DNA of 64,000 nt from Pegoplata infirma. Taxonomy: Eukaryota; Arthropoda; Insecta; Diptera; Anthomyiidae. Where the stretch lies: NCBI GenBank assembly GCA_963921195.1, contig OY992537.1, forward strand, positions 244,038,414-244,102,413, written 5' to 3'. The first letter of the stretch is position 1, and the number at the start of each line of letters is the position of its first letter. The notes under the pieces are model-generated. The model saw only the letters and a list, made by a program, of their open reading frames with translations, did no database searches and was not told the DNA's origin. Made by a program: the position numbers and the translations under genes. This document shows, one piece after another, positions 22,514 through 34,243 of this stretch.

Positions 22514-23300
22514 CTACACCATTTCCAATTGTATTTTAAAACTTTCCAAATGTATTTTAAAATTGTCCAAATGTATTTTTAAATTGTCCAAATGAATTTT
22601 AAAATTGTCCAAATGTATTTTCAAATTGTCCAAATGTATTTTAAAATTGTCGAAATGAATTTTAAAAGTGTCCAAATGCATTTTAAAATTGTCCAAATGT
22701 ATTTTAAAATTGTCCAAATATATTTTAAAATTGTCCAAATGTATTTTAAAATTGTCCAAATATATTTTAAAATTGTCCAAATGTAGTTTAAAATTGTCGA
22801 AATGTATTTTAAATTTTTCCAAAAGTATTTTAAAATTGTCCAAATGTATTTTAAAATTGTCCAAATGTAGTTTAAAATTTTCCAAATGTATTTTAAAATT
22901 TTCCATATGTATTTTAAAATTTTCCAAATGTAGTTTAAAATTTTCCAAATGTATTTTAAAAATTTCCAAATGTATTTTAAAATTGTCCAAATGTAATTTA
23001 AAATTGTCCAAATGTATTTTCAAATTTGTCCAAATGTATTTTAAAATTGTCCAAATGTAGTTTAAAATTGTCCAAATGTGTTTTAAAATTGTCCAAATGT
23101 TTTTTAAAATTGTCCAAATGTATTTTAAAATTTTCCAAATGTAGTTTAATTTTTTCCAAATGTATTTTAAAATTGTCCATATGTATTTTAAAATTGTCCA
23201 AATGTAGTTTACAATTTTCCAAATGTATTTTAAAATTGTCCAAATGTATTTTAAAATTTTCCAATTGTATTTTAAAATTGTCCAAATGTATTTTAAAAAA
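22514..23300. repeat. 21-bp tandem array, left arm
   Basis: About 37 diverged units of 21 bp, read on the - strand as TTTTAAAATACATTTGGACAA. Common variants change ATAC to CTAC and GGACAA to GGAAAA. In one - frame the unit encodes FKIHLDN and in one + frame SKCILKL. Confidence 0.9.
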
Positions 23301-23924
23301 TTGTTTACAAAAAAAATTTGTTTTCTCTTTCATAATGAAAATTTTATTGGAGTTATGAGACTGACCAAAGTCACTATGTGCATAGAAGTATAAGTAGTGG
23401 TCAGTCGTTAAAATTAAGAAATTTGGACATGTTAATGTGTAGGTATACAAAGCCCACGGAAGTGGGAACACACGTGAATAATCTCATCCCATTTTTTTGC
23501 AAATTAGTTTAAGTTCTGGACAGTAAGCCTTCCAAAATACTAAAGTCATTTTTTTCAAAAAAAATATAAAAAATGTTCGAAAAACTCATTCGATATTTTT
23601 AAACAACCTATTCGAACTTTACGAACTGTTACCATTTCTGTATTTTTATTATTTGTAATCTTTGGGTATACCATCATTTACAAAAAAAATTTGGAAACAA
23701 TATTTTTCAAATGTTCTTACCAAAGCACTTACATGTAATTAAACTACATAAAAATATGTTTTCAATATAATTTATTTTAAATAACAAAAATGTTAAAAGA
23801 AGTTAAATGAAATGTTAATGAACGAATATTAATAAAAATCTAATTCAGCGGTACTTAATTGTTAACAAAAATTTTAAAATTATGATGGAATGAACATAAA
23901 TACAAGAAAAAACTAACAAGGGAA

Positions 23925-24507
23925 GTATCTCAACCCTTATGAACCGATTTGCATGAAACGTAAAATATATATAAAAGAGACCATTCTAAGGTTAGGGTGT
24001 CTCGGCTTATCGGCCATATCGGGGATTAAGGGGTTCAAAACATGGGTCAAAAAATGGGGAAAATATCGTTTTTTGTATTTTTCAGCCATTTCTTCTTAAG
24101 AAACTATATGATGTTTACATATGAGAAGAAAGGATTTTTTAATGCCTATCCAATGGTGGCATAACCTTGCCAAAGTTTGGCTTCATTAAATACTTTTTTT
24201 ATGAAAATGTGTAAATTTTAGGGGGTAATTATATGAAGACATGGTCCTACGATGTCCATATGAATATGAAATAATCTTTATTAAATTTAAGTCGACACGT
24301 ATTTTTTCTCTAGGGGATATTCCTGTTAGTTCGGGAGTTATCGAAATTTTCCCGGAGGTCCACATTGTTTCATAAGGGGACAACGAAATTTTGAAACACT
24401 GATATGGCCGATAAGCCGAGACACCCCAACCTTAAAATCGTCTCTTTAATATATATTTTAAGTTTCAGGCAAATCGGTTCATAAGGGTTGAGATACTTCC
24501 CTTGTAA
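23925..24507. repeat. inner inverted repeat of the foldback loop
   Basis: AAGGGAAGTATCTCAACCCT at about 23930 and GGTGTCTCGGCTTATCGGCC at about 23996 return inverted at about 24392-24507 (GGCCGATAAGCCGAGACACC, AGGGTTGAGATACTTCCCTT). Arms are about 110 bp and flank about 370 bp. Likely an older element inside the loop. Confidence 0.7.
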
Positions 24508-25014
24508 GTACAAATTATGATTAAAAAGGAAAAAATTGGTTATATTCATTATAAGCAATATTGAACACTTTTTAATTAGAAGCATATGTATTCTGGAGCT
24601 CGAAAAATTACTTTTGTCGAGTGCTATGCAAATTATGGTTCCTTTTGAAGTCAGAGTCAAAGCTGGTCCTTAAAAAAAAAATCATAATCAAAAATCATAT
24701 TTTAAGTTTTTTTAAATTATAATTTTACTTTATTAACTTATAAACGGCAAAAAAAATATTTTGGTGGGATAGGGCATTCAGCTTAAAAAATAATTTCGAA
24801 AAACAATTTAGGGCCATTGGGCCCTAAGCATACATAAAAATTCAACGATATTAGGTGTTATGTTGCGCTTAATGACATTTTTGCTTTTTTTATTCATTTA
24901 TTTTAACGACTGACCACTACCTATACTTCTATGCACATAGTGACTTTGCTCAGTCTCATAACTCCAATAAAATTTTCATTATGAAAGAGAAAACAAATTT
25001 TTTTTGTGAACAAT

Positions 25015-25821
25015 TTTTTAAAATACATTTGGACAATTTTAAAATACAATTGGAAATTTTTAAAATACATTTGGACAATTTTAAAATACATTTGAAAAAT
25101 TTTAAACTACATTTGGACAATTTTAAAATACATTTGGACAATTTTAAAATACATTTGGAAAAAATTAAACTACATTTGGAAAATTTTAAAATACATTTGG
25201 ACAATTTTAAAAAACATTTGGACAATTTTAAAATACATTTGGACAATTTTAAACTACATTTGGACAATTTTAAAATACATTTGGACAAATTTGAAAATAC
25301 ATTTGGACAATTTTAAATTACATTTGGACAATTTTAAAATACATTTGGAAATTTTTAAAATACATTTGGAAAATTTTAAACTACATTTGGAAAATTTTAA
25401 AATACATATGGAAAATTTTAAAATACATTTGGAAAATTTTAAACTACATTTGGACAATTTTAAAATACATTTGGAAAATTTTAAAATACTTTTGGAAAAA
25501 TTTAAAATACATTTCGACAATTTTAAACTACATTTGGACAATTTTAAAATATATTTGGACAATTTTAAAATACATTTGGACAATTTTAAAATATATTTGG
25601 ACAATTTTAAAATACATTTGGACAATTTTAAAATGCATTTGGACACTTTTAAAATTCATTTGGACAATTTTAAAATACATTTGGACAATTTGAAAATACA
25701 TTTGGACAATTTTAAAATTTATTTGGACAATTTTAAAATACATTTGGACAATTTTAAAATACATTTGGACAATTTTAAAATACATTTGGAAAGTTTTAAA
25801 ATACAATTGGAAATGGTGTAG
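25015..25821. repeat. 21-bp tandem array, right arm
   Basis: Inverted partner of the left array. The period is 21 bp and unit variants mirror those of the left arm in order, with at least one unit more at the outer end, so the arms have diverged slightly since duplication. Confidence 0.9.
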
Positions 25822-26089
25822 ATATTGCTCCATATATGATTATATCCGTATTTCAGTTTTTTTACTTCAAACTATATAAAAATAGATATTATTAAGAACA
25901 ATTTGATATAGGTAGATTTGAACAAATTCCGGATCAAATTGTATCTAATTTTAATACAATTATATATTATTTGATACAACCATTTAACGGATCAAATTAG
26001 ATCTTTTAGTTTAATATTTTTACTAGGGTTTTAGATTTAGCTTTAACTTATGCAACACCAGGTGCAAAACAGCTAGTTATAAAATAGAT

Positions 26090-26490
26090 TTAAAGAATTT
26101 AAAAATACACTTGAAAAATTTCGAAATTCAATTGGACACTTTTAATATACATTTGTATAATTTTGAAAGACATATGGACAATTTTAAACACATTTGGAAA
26201 ATGCTTTGACACTTTCTAATTACATTTCAACTATTTTAAAATATATTTGGCAATTTTTGAAATACATTCGGAATATTTTAAATTGTATTTTGACAATTTT
26301 AAATTTTATTTAGACAATTTTAAAATACAGTTTTAAAATACATTTGGAATATTTTAAAATATATTTGGACAATTTTTAAATATATTTAGACAATTTTAAA
26401 ATATATTTGGAAAATTTTAAAATTAATTTCGAAAAATTTTAAATTTACTTATTTGGAAAATTTTAAAATACAATTGGAAATGGTGTAGTC
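26090..26490. repeat. decayed fragment of the same 21-bp foldback family
   Basis: Diverged TTTTAAAATACATTTGGA-type units run from about 26100 and end in ACAATTGGAAATGGTGTAG, the family terminus. It is a half-element without its partner arm. Confidence 0.6.
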
Positions 26491-27327
26491 GTTACATCCT
26501 CTTAGGAAGTGGATTTATTTTTCATTGTACAAGCTACAAAAAAAAAAAAAAATAAGGAACAGCGAAAAATTAAAAATTTAAACATAATCATTTAAACAAA
26601 TATTTGTAAACAGAAAAGCTTATTAAAACATACAAACATTAATTTCTGAATAAAGAAAAAAAACGAAATTCTATAGAAAATAAGTCTTAACAATAGTTAC
26701 TTTCTCAACGAATATTTTAACTATCTACACAAAACTATACACTACACAACACAACATATTTTTTTTTTTACTTTTGGTAAATTATTAACATTTATTTAAA
26801 GGTAAAACAAAGAGCTGCTTAAAAGCAAGACAATCATCCTGTCAGATATCTTTTGTTGTGACATTTGTGCTCACTTTTGCAATGCACTAACGCACTCACT
26901 CAATCACTTGGGCACTCACCTCATCATCATCAGAATACTACTATAAAACATTTGTTTTAAAATCGTGATTTTATTTAAACAGTGCATATTTTCAATCATA
27001 TTATTTTTAATGATTTTAATTTTTTTATGTGATAAATACGTTTTGTACAAATATCTGTATATGTGTATGTGTGTTTTTTAAAAATAGTAAAAAAAAACAT
27101 TTAGAACAAATTTATTATAAACAATTTTTGTTTTTAGTTTTACTCAAATAGTATTAACTATAATTTTAAACAAGTAGTGTATGTATTCATATGTAAAACA
27201 TAAATCTATATAGAACTTGAATTAGAAAATAAAATAACTTAAAAACAAAGTACATATAAATTAAATTATTAAAAAAAAAAATTAAAATATGAAAATTTGT
27301 TTGTTCTTTTTTTAAAAATTTTTAGTT
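26491..27327. other. AT-rich intergenic stretch, no feature seen
   Basis: Very AT-rich, with no ORF of note and no repeat that I could tie to another part of the window. Confidence 0.5.
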
Positions 27328-29251
27328 GGGTTATAACTAGAGCCCCCCATTACCCGGGTTTTTGTTCATCGGTCTACCCGGTTAACCGGACTGTCGGTCA
27401 ACCGGTCTACCTGGATAGACCGGTTTTTAATTTTTTATTTATTGAATTTTTATTAAGAACAACTTTTACACAATCAAGGGCGAAAATGAAATATTAAATT
27501 AGTTTAGTGTTATTTTCACCAAAACTTAGAAAATTTCTCCATTTTTTTTCACTAAAAATGAAAAATGCTGATATCTCAAAAACTAAGCAAGATAGAGCAA
27601 AACGGAGAAAATTTTCAAAAGAAAAATATGGAACAGCCTTCCTCTATCGATGCGTGGTCTCAATAGGTCCGAAATTTTGAATTAAAAATTCGCATTCCGG
27701 AAAATTTTAAAAAGCTAATATCTCGTTAAGTATTGTCCACACGATAAAAAGTCCAATGGCGTTTTTGTTACTCTTTTAGGACCGCAAAACTCATTTTTTT
27801 ATGATTTAAAATGCTGATTTCTCAAAATTTTTGTTCTACGACCGGCACAAAAAGCTGTGGGTAGATCGGCAATTATGTCTAGAGTATCCCTGTTCCATAT
27901 GGAGTCATTTGAGGCAACCACAAAAAAGTGCCGTCCTAAAGACCGAAAAAGACCGTCCCAATTTCATGTAAATACATGGAAAACACAAGACTTTACGAGT
28001 TTAACAGCCGATTTCTCAAAATTTTTGTTCTACGACCAGCACAAAAAGCTGTGAGTAGATCGGCAATTATGTCTAGAGTATTCTTATTCCATATGGAGTT
28101 ATTTAAGGCAACCACAAAAAAGTGCCGTTCTAAAGACCGAAAAAGACCGTCCCAATTTCATGGAAATACATGGAAAACACAAGACTTTACGAGTTTAACA
28201 GCCGATTTCTCAAAATTTTTGTTCTACGACCGGGACAAAAAGCTGTAAATAGATCGACAATTATGTCTAGAGTATCCCTGTTTCATATGGAGTCATTTGA
28301 AGCAACCACAAAAAAGTGCCGTCCTAAAGACCGAAAAAGATCGTCCCAATTTTATGTAAATACATGGAAAAAACAAGACTTTACGCGTTTAACAGCCCAT
28401 TTCTCAAAATTTTTGTTCTACGACCGGCACAAAAAGCCGTGGGTAGATCGGCAATTATGTCTAGAGTATCTCTGTTCCATATGGAGTCATTTGAGGCAAC
28501 CAAAAAAAGTGCCGTCCTAAAGACCGAAAAAGACCGTCCCAATTTCATGTAAATACATGGAAAACACAAGACTTTACGAGTTTCTCGTAAAAAAAGCTGT
28601 AAATAGATCGACAATTATGTCTAGAGTATCCCTGTTCCATATGGAGTCATTTGAAGAAACCACAAAAAAGTGCCGTTCTAAAGACCGAAAAAGACCGTAA
28701 ACTCATAAAAAAATGGGTTTTGGGGTCCTAAAAAAATTTAAAATCAAATAACTCAAAAACTTTTGAACTCAGGGCTTTCGAATATTCAGTGGTCAAGTTT
28801 TTCAAGTAAAGAGCAACAAAAATGTCATTGGACTTCTTATCGTGTGGGCAATACTTACCGAGATATTGGCTTTTTAAAATTTTTCGGAATGCGAATTTTT
28901 AATTCAAAATTTCGGACCTATTGAGTCCACACATTGATAGAGGAAGGCTGTTCCATATTTTTCTTTGTTGTCTTTCTTTTGAAAATTTTATCCGTTTTGC
29001 TTAATTTTTGAGATATCAGCATTTTTCATTTTTAATGAAAAAAACCAAATTGTTCTTAAGTTTTGAAAAAAATTCACTTTCTCTACATAATATTTCAGTT
29101 TGACTCTTTATTTGTTCTTAAAAATGGTGGAAATGAGAAATTTTTGAAAAAAAAATATATTAATAAAAAGACCGGTCTACCCGGGTAGACCGGTCTTGAA
29201 AACCGGTCTACCCGGGTAACCGGTAATGACCGTAGGCTCTAGTTATAACCC
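27328..29251. mobile_element. 1.9-kb inverted-repeat element with a 194-bp tandem core
   Basis: Terminal inverted repeats begin GGGTTATAACTAGAGCC and end GGCTCTAGTTATAACCC. Long inner arms also pair (CTGATATCTCAAAAACTAAG near 27571 with its inverse near 29000; GTCCACACGATAAAAAGTCC near 27735 with its inverse near 28830). Both ends are rich in ACCGGTCTACCCGGGTAGAC-type palindromes. No clean target duplication is visible. Four ORFs of 60-116 codons inside come from the tandem repeat and are not supported as genes. Confidence 0.7.
27835..28700 (+). repeat. 194-bp tandem array, about 4.4 units
   Basis: Units begin around TTTTTGTTCTACGACCGGCA, contain TCGGCAATTATGTCTAGAGT and end near CACAAGACTTTACGAGTTT. 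The same in-frame ATG recurs at 27976, 28170 and 28364, exactly 194 bp apart. The last unit carries an internal deletion near 28585. Confidence 0.85.
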
Positions 29252-30515
29252 TGCTAGAAAAAGAGTGTAAGTCGATCCAAAATCACCTATTGCGTGACTG
29301 GTAAAAACGGGACACATCACTAAAATTTCTTAAAATGCTTACCACGTGACAGGTGAAAACTGTCTGAAAATTAATTATACATTGACCGGCGATAATTTGA
29401 TATATCAAAATTACCCCAACATTTTTTAAAAGCACCAGTCACAGTTTTGTGTTGGGTTTTCGGTTAAACGATTTCATTAAAAATGATTTTATAAAAAAAA
29501 AAAAATTAAAGAAATTTTGTATGCCAATTTTGTATGCCAAAAAAAAATTTTGCGTTTTTGAGTAAAAAATCTTTACATATGCTTTTAGAATAGTTTTTTT
29601 TTTAATTTTTTTTAAATAATTAATTGGCTAAGTGGAGATGTCGATAGATTTCGGAAGAAGCCAGCTCTCCTTCGTCGTTTAATGAGACATACTGTGTTTT
29701 CTCATTGTTTCAACCCTTAGTAGGACTTTTTAAATCTTTAAAAATCAGTTTGGTGTAAATTTTTATTTTCATAAATTCTGTTCACAGTATTTTTAGGTTA
29801 TTTTTAGGTTATGTTGAATGTACAAAAAATTTTCGAGGTGTCCTCACATTTTCGTTTATAACTTTTGAAGCGCTGAACCGATATCGTTAAATGAAATATC
29901 AAGCTTCTCTGGGCAACAACAAATAAATATGTAATATTTTGGCCGTAATTTTTTGTAGAGACGTGTATGTTGATAAAATGAACCAGAACCAATCAAAAAC
30001 CTAATTTTAAATTTTTTGTTAGTTTGGGCGTTTTGCGTTTTAGCTAACAATATGTAAATTTGTTTTTAATAGTTTTATGTTGGTTATTTGATGATTTTAA
30101 TTCTGAATGAATGTAGAGTTGAATACGTATTACATTAGCGATTTGTCATTAAAATTCGCTTTGGCACTTGTAGTATAGGGTTTTTATAATTGCTAAATAG
30201 TATTGGCAATGGAATCTGACAAATTTTGAAACACATGTCGACTAAGTTTTGCAAAAATGACCAACATAAATAAATTTAAAACAGAAAAAAAAAATTTCTG
30301 GAAAATTATTCTATGAGAATATCATAGTTTTAATTAGTAAAGAAAAAATAACCTCGAGCTAGAATAAACCTACTCAAAATATAATAATAAAAAAAGAAAA
30401 TTACTTTATGTACTTACTCAAATTTAAACAAAAAAGAATTCTGAAATAATATATGTATGCTTTTTTGCATCTTTTGCCATAAATGAAAGTTTTTTTTTTG
30501 TATGTATGATGTCTT
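29252..30515. other. intergenic AT-rich stretch
   Basis: No convincing gene. Two overlapping short - strand ORFs (29804-30050) have no recognisable similarity and low-complexity composition. This is the region downstream of both Ac3 (+) and the THAP/BESS gene (-). Confidence 0.45.
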
Positions 30516-30926
30516 TTATAAAGTTGCATTTTCATTGAATTCAAGTTTATGAAAATAATTTAAAATATCTATTTTTGCCTTGGCTTTTTTTCGATGATTT
30601 AAACGTTGAAAATAATTGGTCAATGATAGCGCAAAGTGTCGATCAGATTCGTAATCGGCTGTTGTTTGAAATGTTGTATCCGGCGCATCAGTTATTTGTA
30701 CTTTGTGAGAAGTTGTGCTGCATTGCACATCTTTTATCAGTAAATCTTCACAACCTGTGTTCATTTCAGACGTTTTTTCTAAAGGTTCCATAAATATGGG
30801 AGAGTTTCTATCATCATAATTTGTTGAGATTTCTTGGAAGTCAATATTTTTTTTGGATGCTTTAGACATAACATCTTCGGATATTGTAAAGATTTCTGAA
30901 AGTTCATTTTTTGAGTCCTCCTCAAA
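30516..30926 (-). CDS. THAP-domain gene exon 2, part after the insertion (BESS-like end)
   Basis: After one copy of the ATCT duplication is discounted, the frame continues from codon 183 (FEEDSKNELSEIF) to a stop at 30516-30518. The last residues include FALSLTNYFQRLNHRKKAK and IDILNYFHKL, spaced like a BESS protein-interaction motif. On this allele the part is separated from its 5' half by 14 kb. Confidence 0.8.
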   Translation of the reverse strand, partial: FEEDSKNELSEIFTISEDVMSKASKKNIDFQEISTNYDDRNSPIFMEPLEKTSEMNTGCEDLLIKDVQCSTTSHKVQITDAPDTTFQTTADYESDRHFALSLTNYFQRLNHRKKAKAKIDILNYFHKLEFNENATL

Positions 30927-30930
30927 ATCT

Positions 30931-33900
30931 TGTAGCGTTTCACTTTTTTTTACATTGACAAATTTACAAAATAAACTTGGTAAACTTTTTGAATGAATTC
31001 ACTCATTTATGTGTCTGGAAATTTGGCAACTCTCCAAGGCATAAATGCAACTCTGCTTTATGATTTGGCACCACTGCAAAAAAGTGCACTGTCAAAGCTG
31101 AAGTTGGCTGCAGTTCATTGAACTTTGACTTGGCAGCACTTAGCTTTGACAACCACTGACATCTGTCCTTTTTCCGGTGGTGGCCCTATGAGATGGACGC
31201 AAATTTAATTTAAGTCGCAAAACCATCTTTCAACAGCAGGTGTAATCTGAAGTAAAATCAACGTGGTAAGTTATTAATCTTCAAGGAAAATAATCAATCC
31301 TGTTAGTGATTGGATTATTTTTATTTAGAATCAACTTTACAGAATCATCGAGGCAAAATTAAAGTTGATACGAAATCTTTAATTTGTTGCCACCACCGCC
31401 ATTTTTATAATTTTTGCTATTTGCTCGAATCTCAGAGGGATCGAAATAAAAGAGCTGGGAGTGAACCCAAATTGGATTTGCTTTCTTCGTTGTTCGCCAC
31501 AAAGATACAAAAAGGCACCTTATACAAATTTTTCCTTGGCATTAAATAAAACCCTTAATGGTCAACAGTCGCTGTTAACAACAACAAAGAAAAACGGCTA
31601 GTTTTCTACATCAATTCATCTTTAACAGGTGTCTGGAAAAAAAAGAACTCCAATTCAACAAAAGTAAAGGCAAAGAGAAGAGAATTCGTTCGTTTCTTTT
31701 AACATCGTAATCGTGTTAACATTGGCACAAAATTCTGCTAATCTTAACATTGTCAGCCGCAGAAAAAAAAATAATTCCAATAAGAAAATTTAAAACAAAA
31801 GCAACAGAAAAAATCTTGGATAAATTGAACAAAAAAAAAAAAACAGTGATGGTAAAGTTAGGAAACGTTAAATGTACAATTTTATGCCAAGACATTTTGA
31901 GTGCTAATTGGTTAAATAACATGAAACGGTCCAACCCCCAATAATAGCCAGATTCTTGCATAAAAAAATTTAAGTTTTAACGTTGTAATTAATTTGGTTC
32001 ATTGCTACAAAATTACATCAAAATTTAACATCATCTACTTCAGCTAATTGGATAAATTTCATCGCAACTTTATTTCATCAACATCATCGATAAATTCCAG
32101 CGATTTTCATTAGAAATTAAATAACAACATCAGCTATAAATTGTATTATGGTCATCATTGTCTAGCAAACATCATCATCTGTAAAGTTGGGATAATTTTA
32201 GTAAACAATTCCACAGTGTCATCCTCATCTACAAATTGTATTATTTTTCATCAAAACTAAAACATCATCAGCATCTATAAATTGAATGTTAACAGCAAAA
32301 CACGGCGTTATCAACATCAAGAACACAAAAAGGTAACAACATTAGCAGAACAACAACATGAATGCTGATTAACATTGAGACCTATTGAAGAAAACCACAA
32401 CACCGAGGATAAATAAAGATAAGTAAAAATAAAAATTTGGTGTGACAAAAATTTTATCAGTGTAGCTAATGAAGCGGTTTTTTTTTGTATCTAACGTTTT
32501 TATTTGGTGTTTAAAGTCGAAATTAGTATTCATAAAAAAAAAAAAATGCTAAAATTAATTAAAACTAAAAAAAATCAGTATTATCAAGTGGCTTAAATAA
32601 AAAAATTGTGTCGTGATCGGTATATTCGTTTAGAGTGAGTTTAACTCACAGAATTAAACTTTGTTGGTGATCTTTTGTCCATCCGAATTATTTCTTTCTT
32701 GTCTGTCTGATTTTTCCAATATTTTAAATTTGACCAAATTGTTAGTCCGTATTTGTGTCTGTCCGTTTTTAGTATTGCTCTTGGTAGAATTACCAGTTAA
32801 AGTTAAATACAAATTATGTGCCAAAGTGTAATTAGATTTAAATTTTTGCGTTTTTTTTTAAATCATGCGCTTATTTTTAAGCAATTGTTTTCGTATTTTA
32901 ATAGTGAATCAGTACACATAAATCAACCTCAAAGACAACTTTTATCTCGTCAAGAGAAAATAATTTAAAATTTAAGCGTTTTTTGCAAAATATATTTCCA
33001 AATTTGACAACAAAGTCGTCAATATTATGTAAACTGCTGTCGTTAAGTACAAATTTAAGAGTAAAATAAGACTTTATTCTTATGGCCAATGGCGAAAATT
33101 GTAATTGTTCATAAATAAAAGTGTTGTTAATGTAACAACAAATTTTATAAAAATTTATTTAAATCCGATCCACAATTAAAACGTCATTTTGTTGTTAAAT
33201 CATCTTAAGCCAATATATTTTAACATTATATTTTTAAAAATAACATTTTAGCTGTTAGGTCAAAATCATCATCGAGCACATCCATGCTTGGTTAACAAAT
33301 TTAAAAATAATTTAAAAATTTATTTAATTGTCTAAATCAATTTATACCCTACAATCATATTACATTATAAAATTATACCCTACAAATTATATTACACAAT
33401 CATTTTACCATGCAGTCATACACGCTATGATTGTATTAGACCCAACATTTATACCATATTTTCATAAAAATTATACCTTTTACATTTTTTCGAAGTTTTA
33501 GTTCTGAATCATTTAATTTTAGGGCACATGTTAGTCATATAGATCTCGACGATAGCGCTATGGTAGGAGTCTAAATTTTAGATATGTCTACAGTCCCTTT
33601 AGTAATTTAGACCGTTTTGGTTCAAAATGATTAATCTGAGCTAAGATTTTGATACTAATAAAAAATATTAAAATCATTTTTTTTTTCATTTTAACATTAT
33701 ATTTATGTCATCGTTCGTAAGGTACAGCTTAAGATTACTATTAAGTTATCTTTAGGCTTGTTTATACATAATTTTGAATTTGTTATTAGTGAATAAAAAC
33801 AAATGAATTGTTTTGAAGATAAATGCTTTTATTAGTTTTTGCTTTTAATCATGTCTGAATAAGGAGGTAAACAGGTAGGTATTCGGCTGTGAATGATAAG

Positions 33901-34216
33901 TTTTGGGGTAACCATAACTTTAGGGCCCATGAGTTACCACGGCTTAAGTCTTTATCGAAGACTGTGGGAGGGAGCCAATAGGTTTTAACATCAACAACCT
34001 ATAACATTAATGCAAATTTGTCGTGTTTTCGAAGCCCTTGTTTTTTAATTTAATTTTTGGTACACTGGTACAAATTTTCTTTTAGCTGTTCCATTATTCT
34101 AGTACCCCGCAACGAACACCCGCCCAAGCCCGACGAGCCTTAGCCGTGCACACATCGACAAGTTGCCAGTGTGGCGGGGGCGAATAGTGGCATCCTTTCG
34201 AGGATGAATCGTGACA
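30931..34216 (+). repeat. 5' LTR (3286 bp)
   Basis: TGTAGCG...GTGACA. Nearly identical to 41664-44947. I see one base difference (G here, T in the 3' LTR, in the CCTGTTAKTGATTGG word) and two one-base differences in A and T runs (about 32543 and 33686). It contains many ATCATC-type runs. Short ORFs inside are duplicated in the 3' LTR and look non-coding. This length is extreme for insect LTRs. Promoter elements cannot be placed confidently. Confidence 0.93.
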
Positions 34217-34225
34217 GCTTTTAAG

Positions 34226-34243
34226 TGGCGCCCAACGTGGGGC
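34226..34243 (+). other. primer binding site, tRNA-Lys type
   Basis: TGGCGCCCAACGTGGGGC is complementary over 18 nt to the 3' end (with CCA) of the Drosophila tRNA-Lys(CUU) as I recall it. It starts 9 nt after the 5' LTR, a normal position for first-strand priming. Confidence 0.88.

Larger units (their letters stand above)
22514..25821. mobile_element. 3.3-kb foldback element built from a 21-bp satellite
   Basis: Left end CTACACCATTTCCAATTGTA, right end its inverted complement. The arms (22514 to about 23420, and about 24900-25821) are near-perfect inverted copies that differ slightly in unit number. Each arm is mostly a tandem array of the 21-bp unit TTTTAAAATACATTTGGACAA, about 37 units. 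The inner ends share GACTGACCA, CTATGTGCATAGAAGTAT and CATAACTCCAATAAAATTTT. The roughly 1.5-kb loop holds a second inverted repeat pair. Long ORFs on both strands are products of the 21-bp period (7 codons), not genes. Confidence 0.85.

Noticed and set aside
22514..25833. Long ORFs encoding FKIHLDN or SKCILKL heptad repeats, looking like coiled-coil proteins
   Set aside because: They arise from a 21-bp tandem repeat that is open on both strands and in mirror-image arms. Starts are arbitrary and there is no unique sequence.
27857..28614. Serial ORFs of 60-116 codons
   Set aside because: They are 194 bp apart and are copies of one tandem unit in overlapping frames. No domain is recognisable.
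31310..33089. ORFs within the 5' LTR, repeated at 42043-43821
   Set aside because: They are duplicated only because the LTRs are. They are short, low-complexity, on both strands, and match no LTR-retrotransposon protein.
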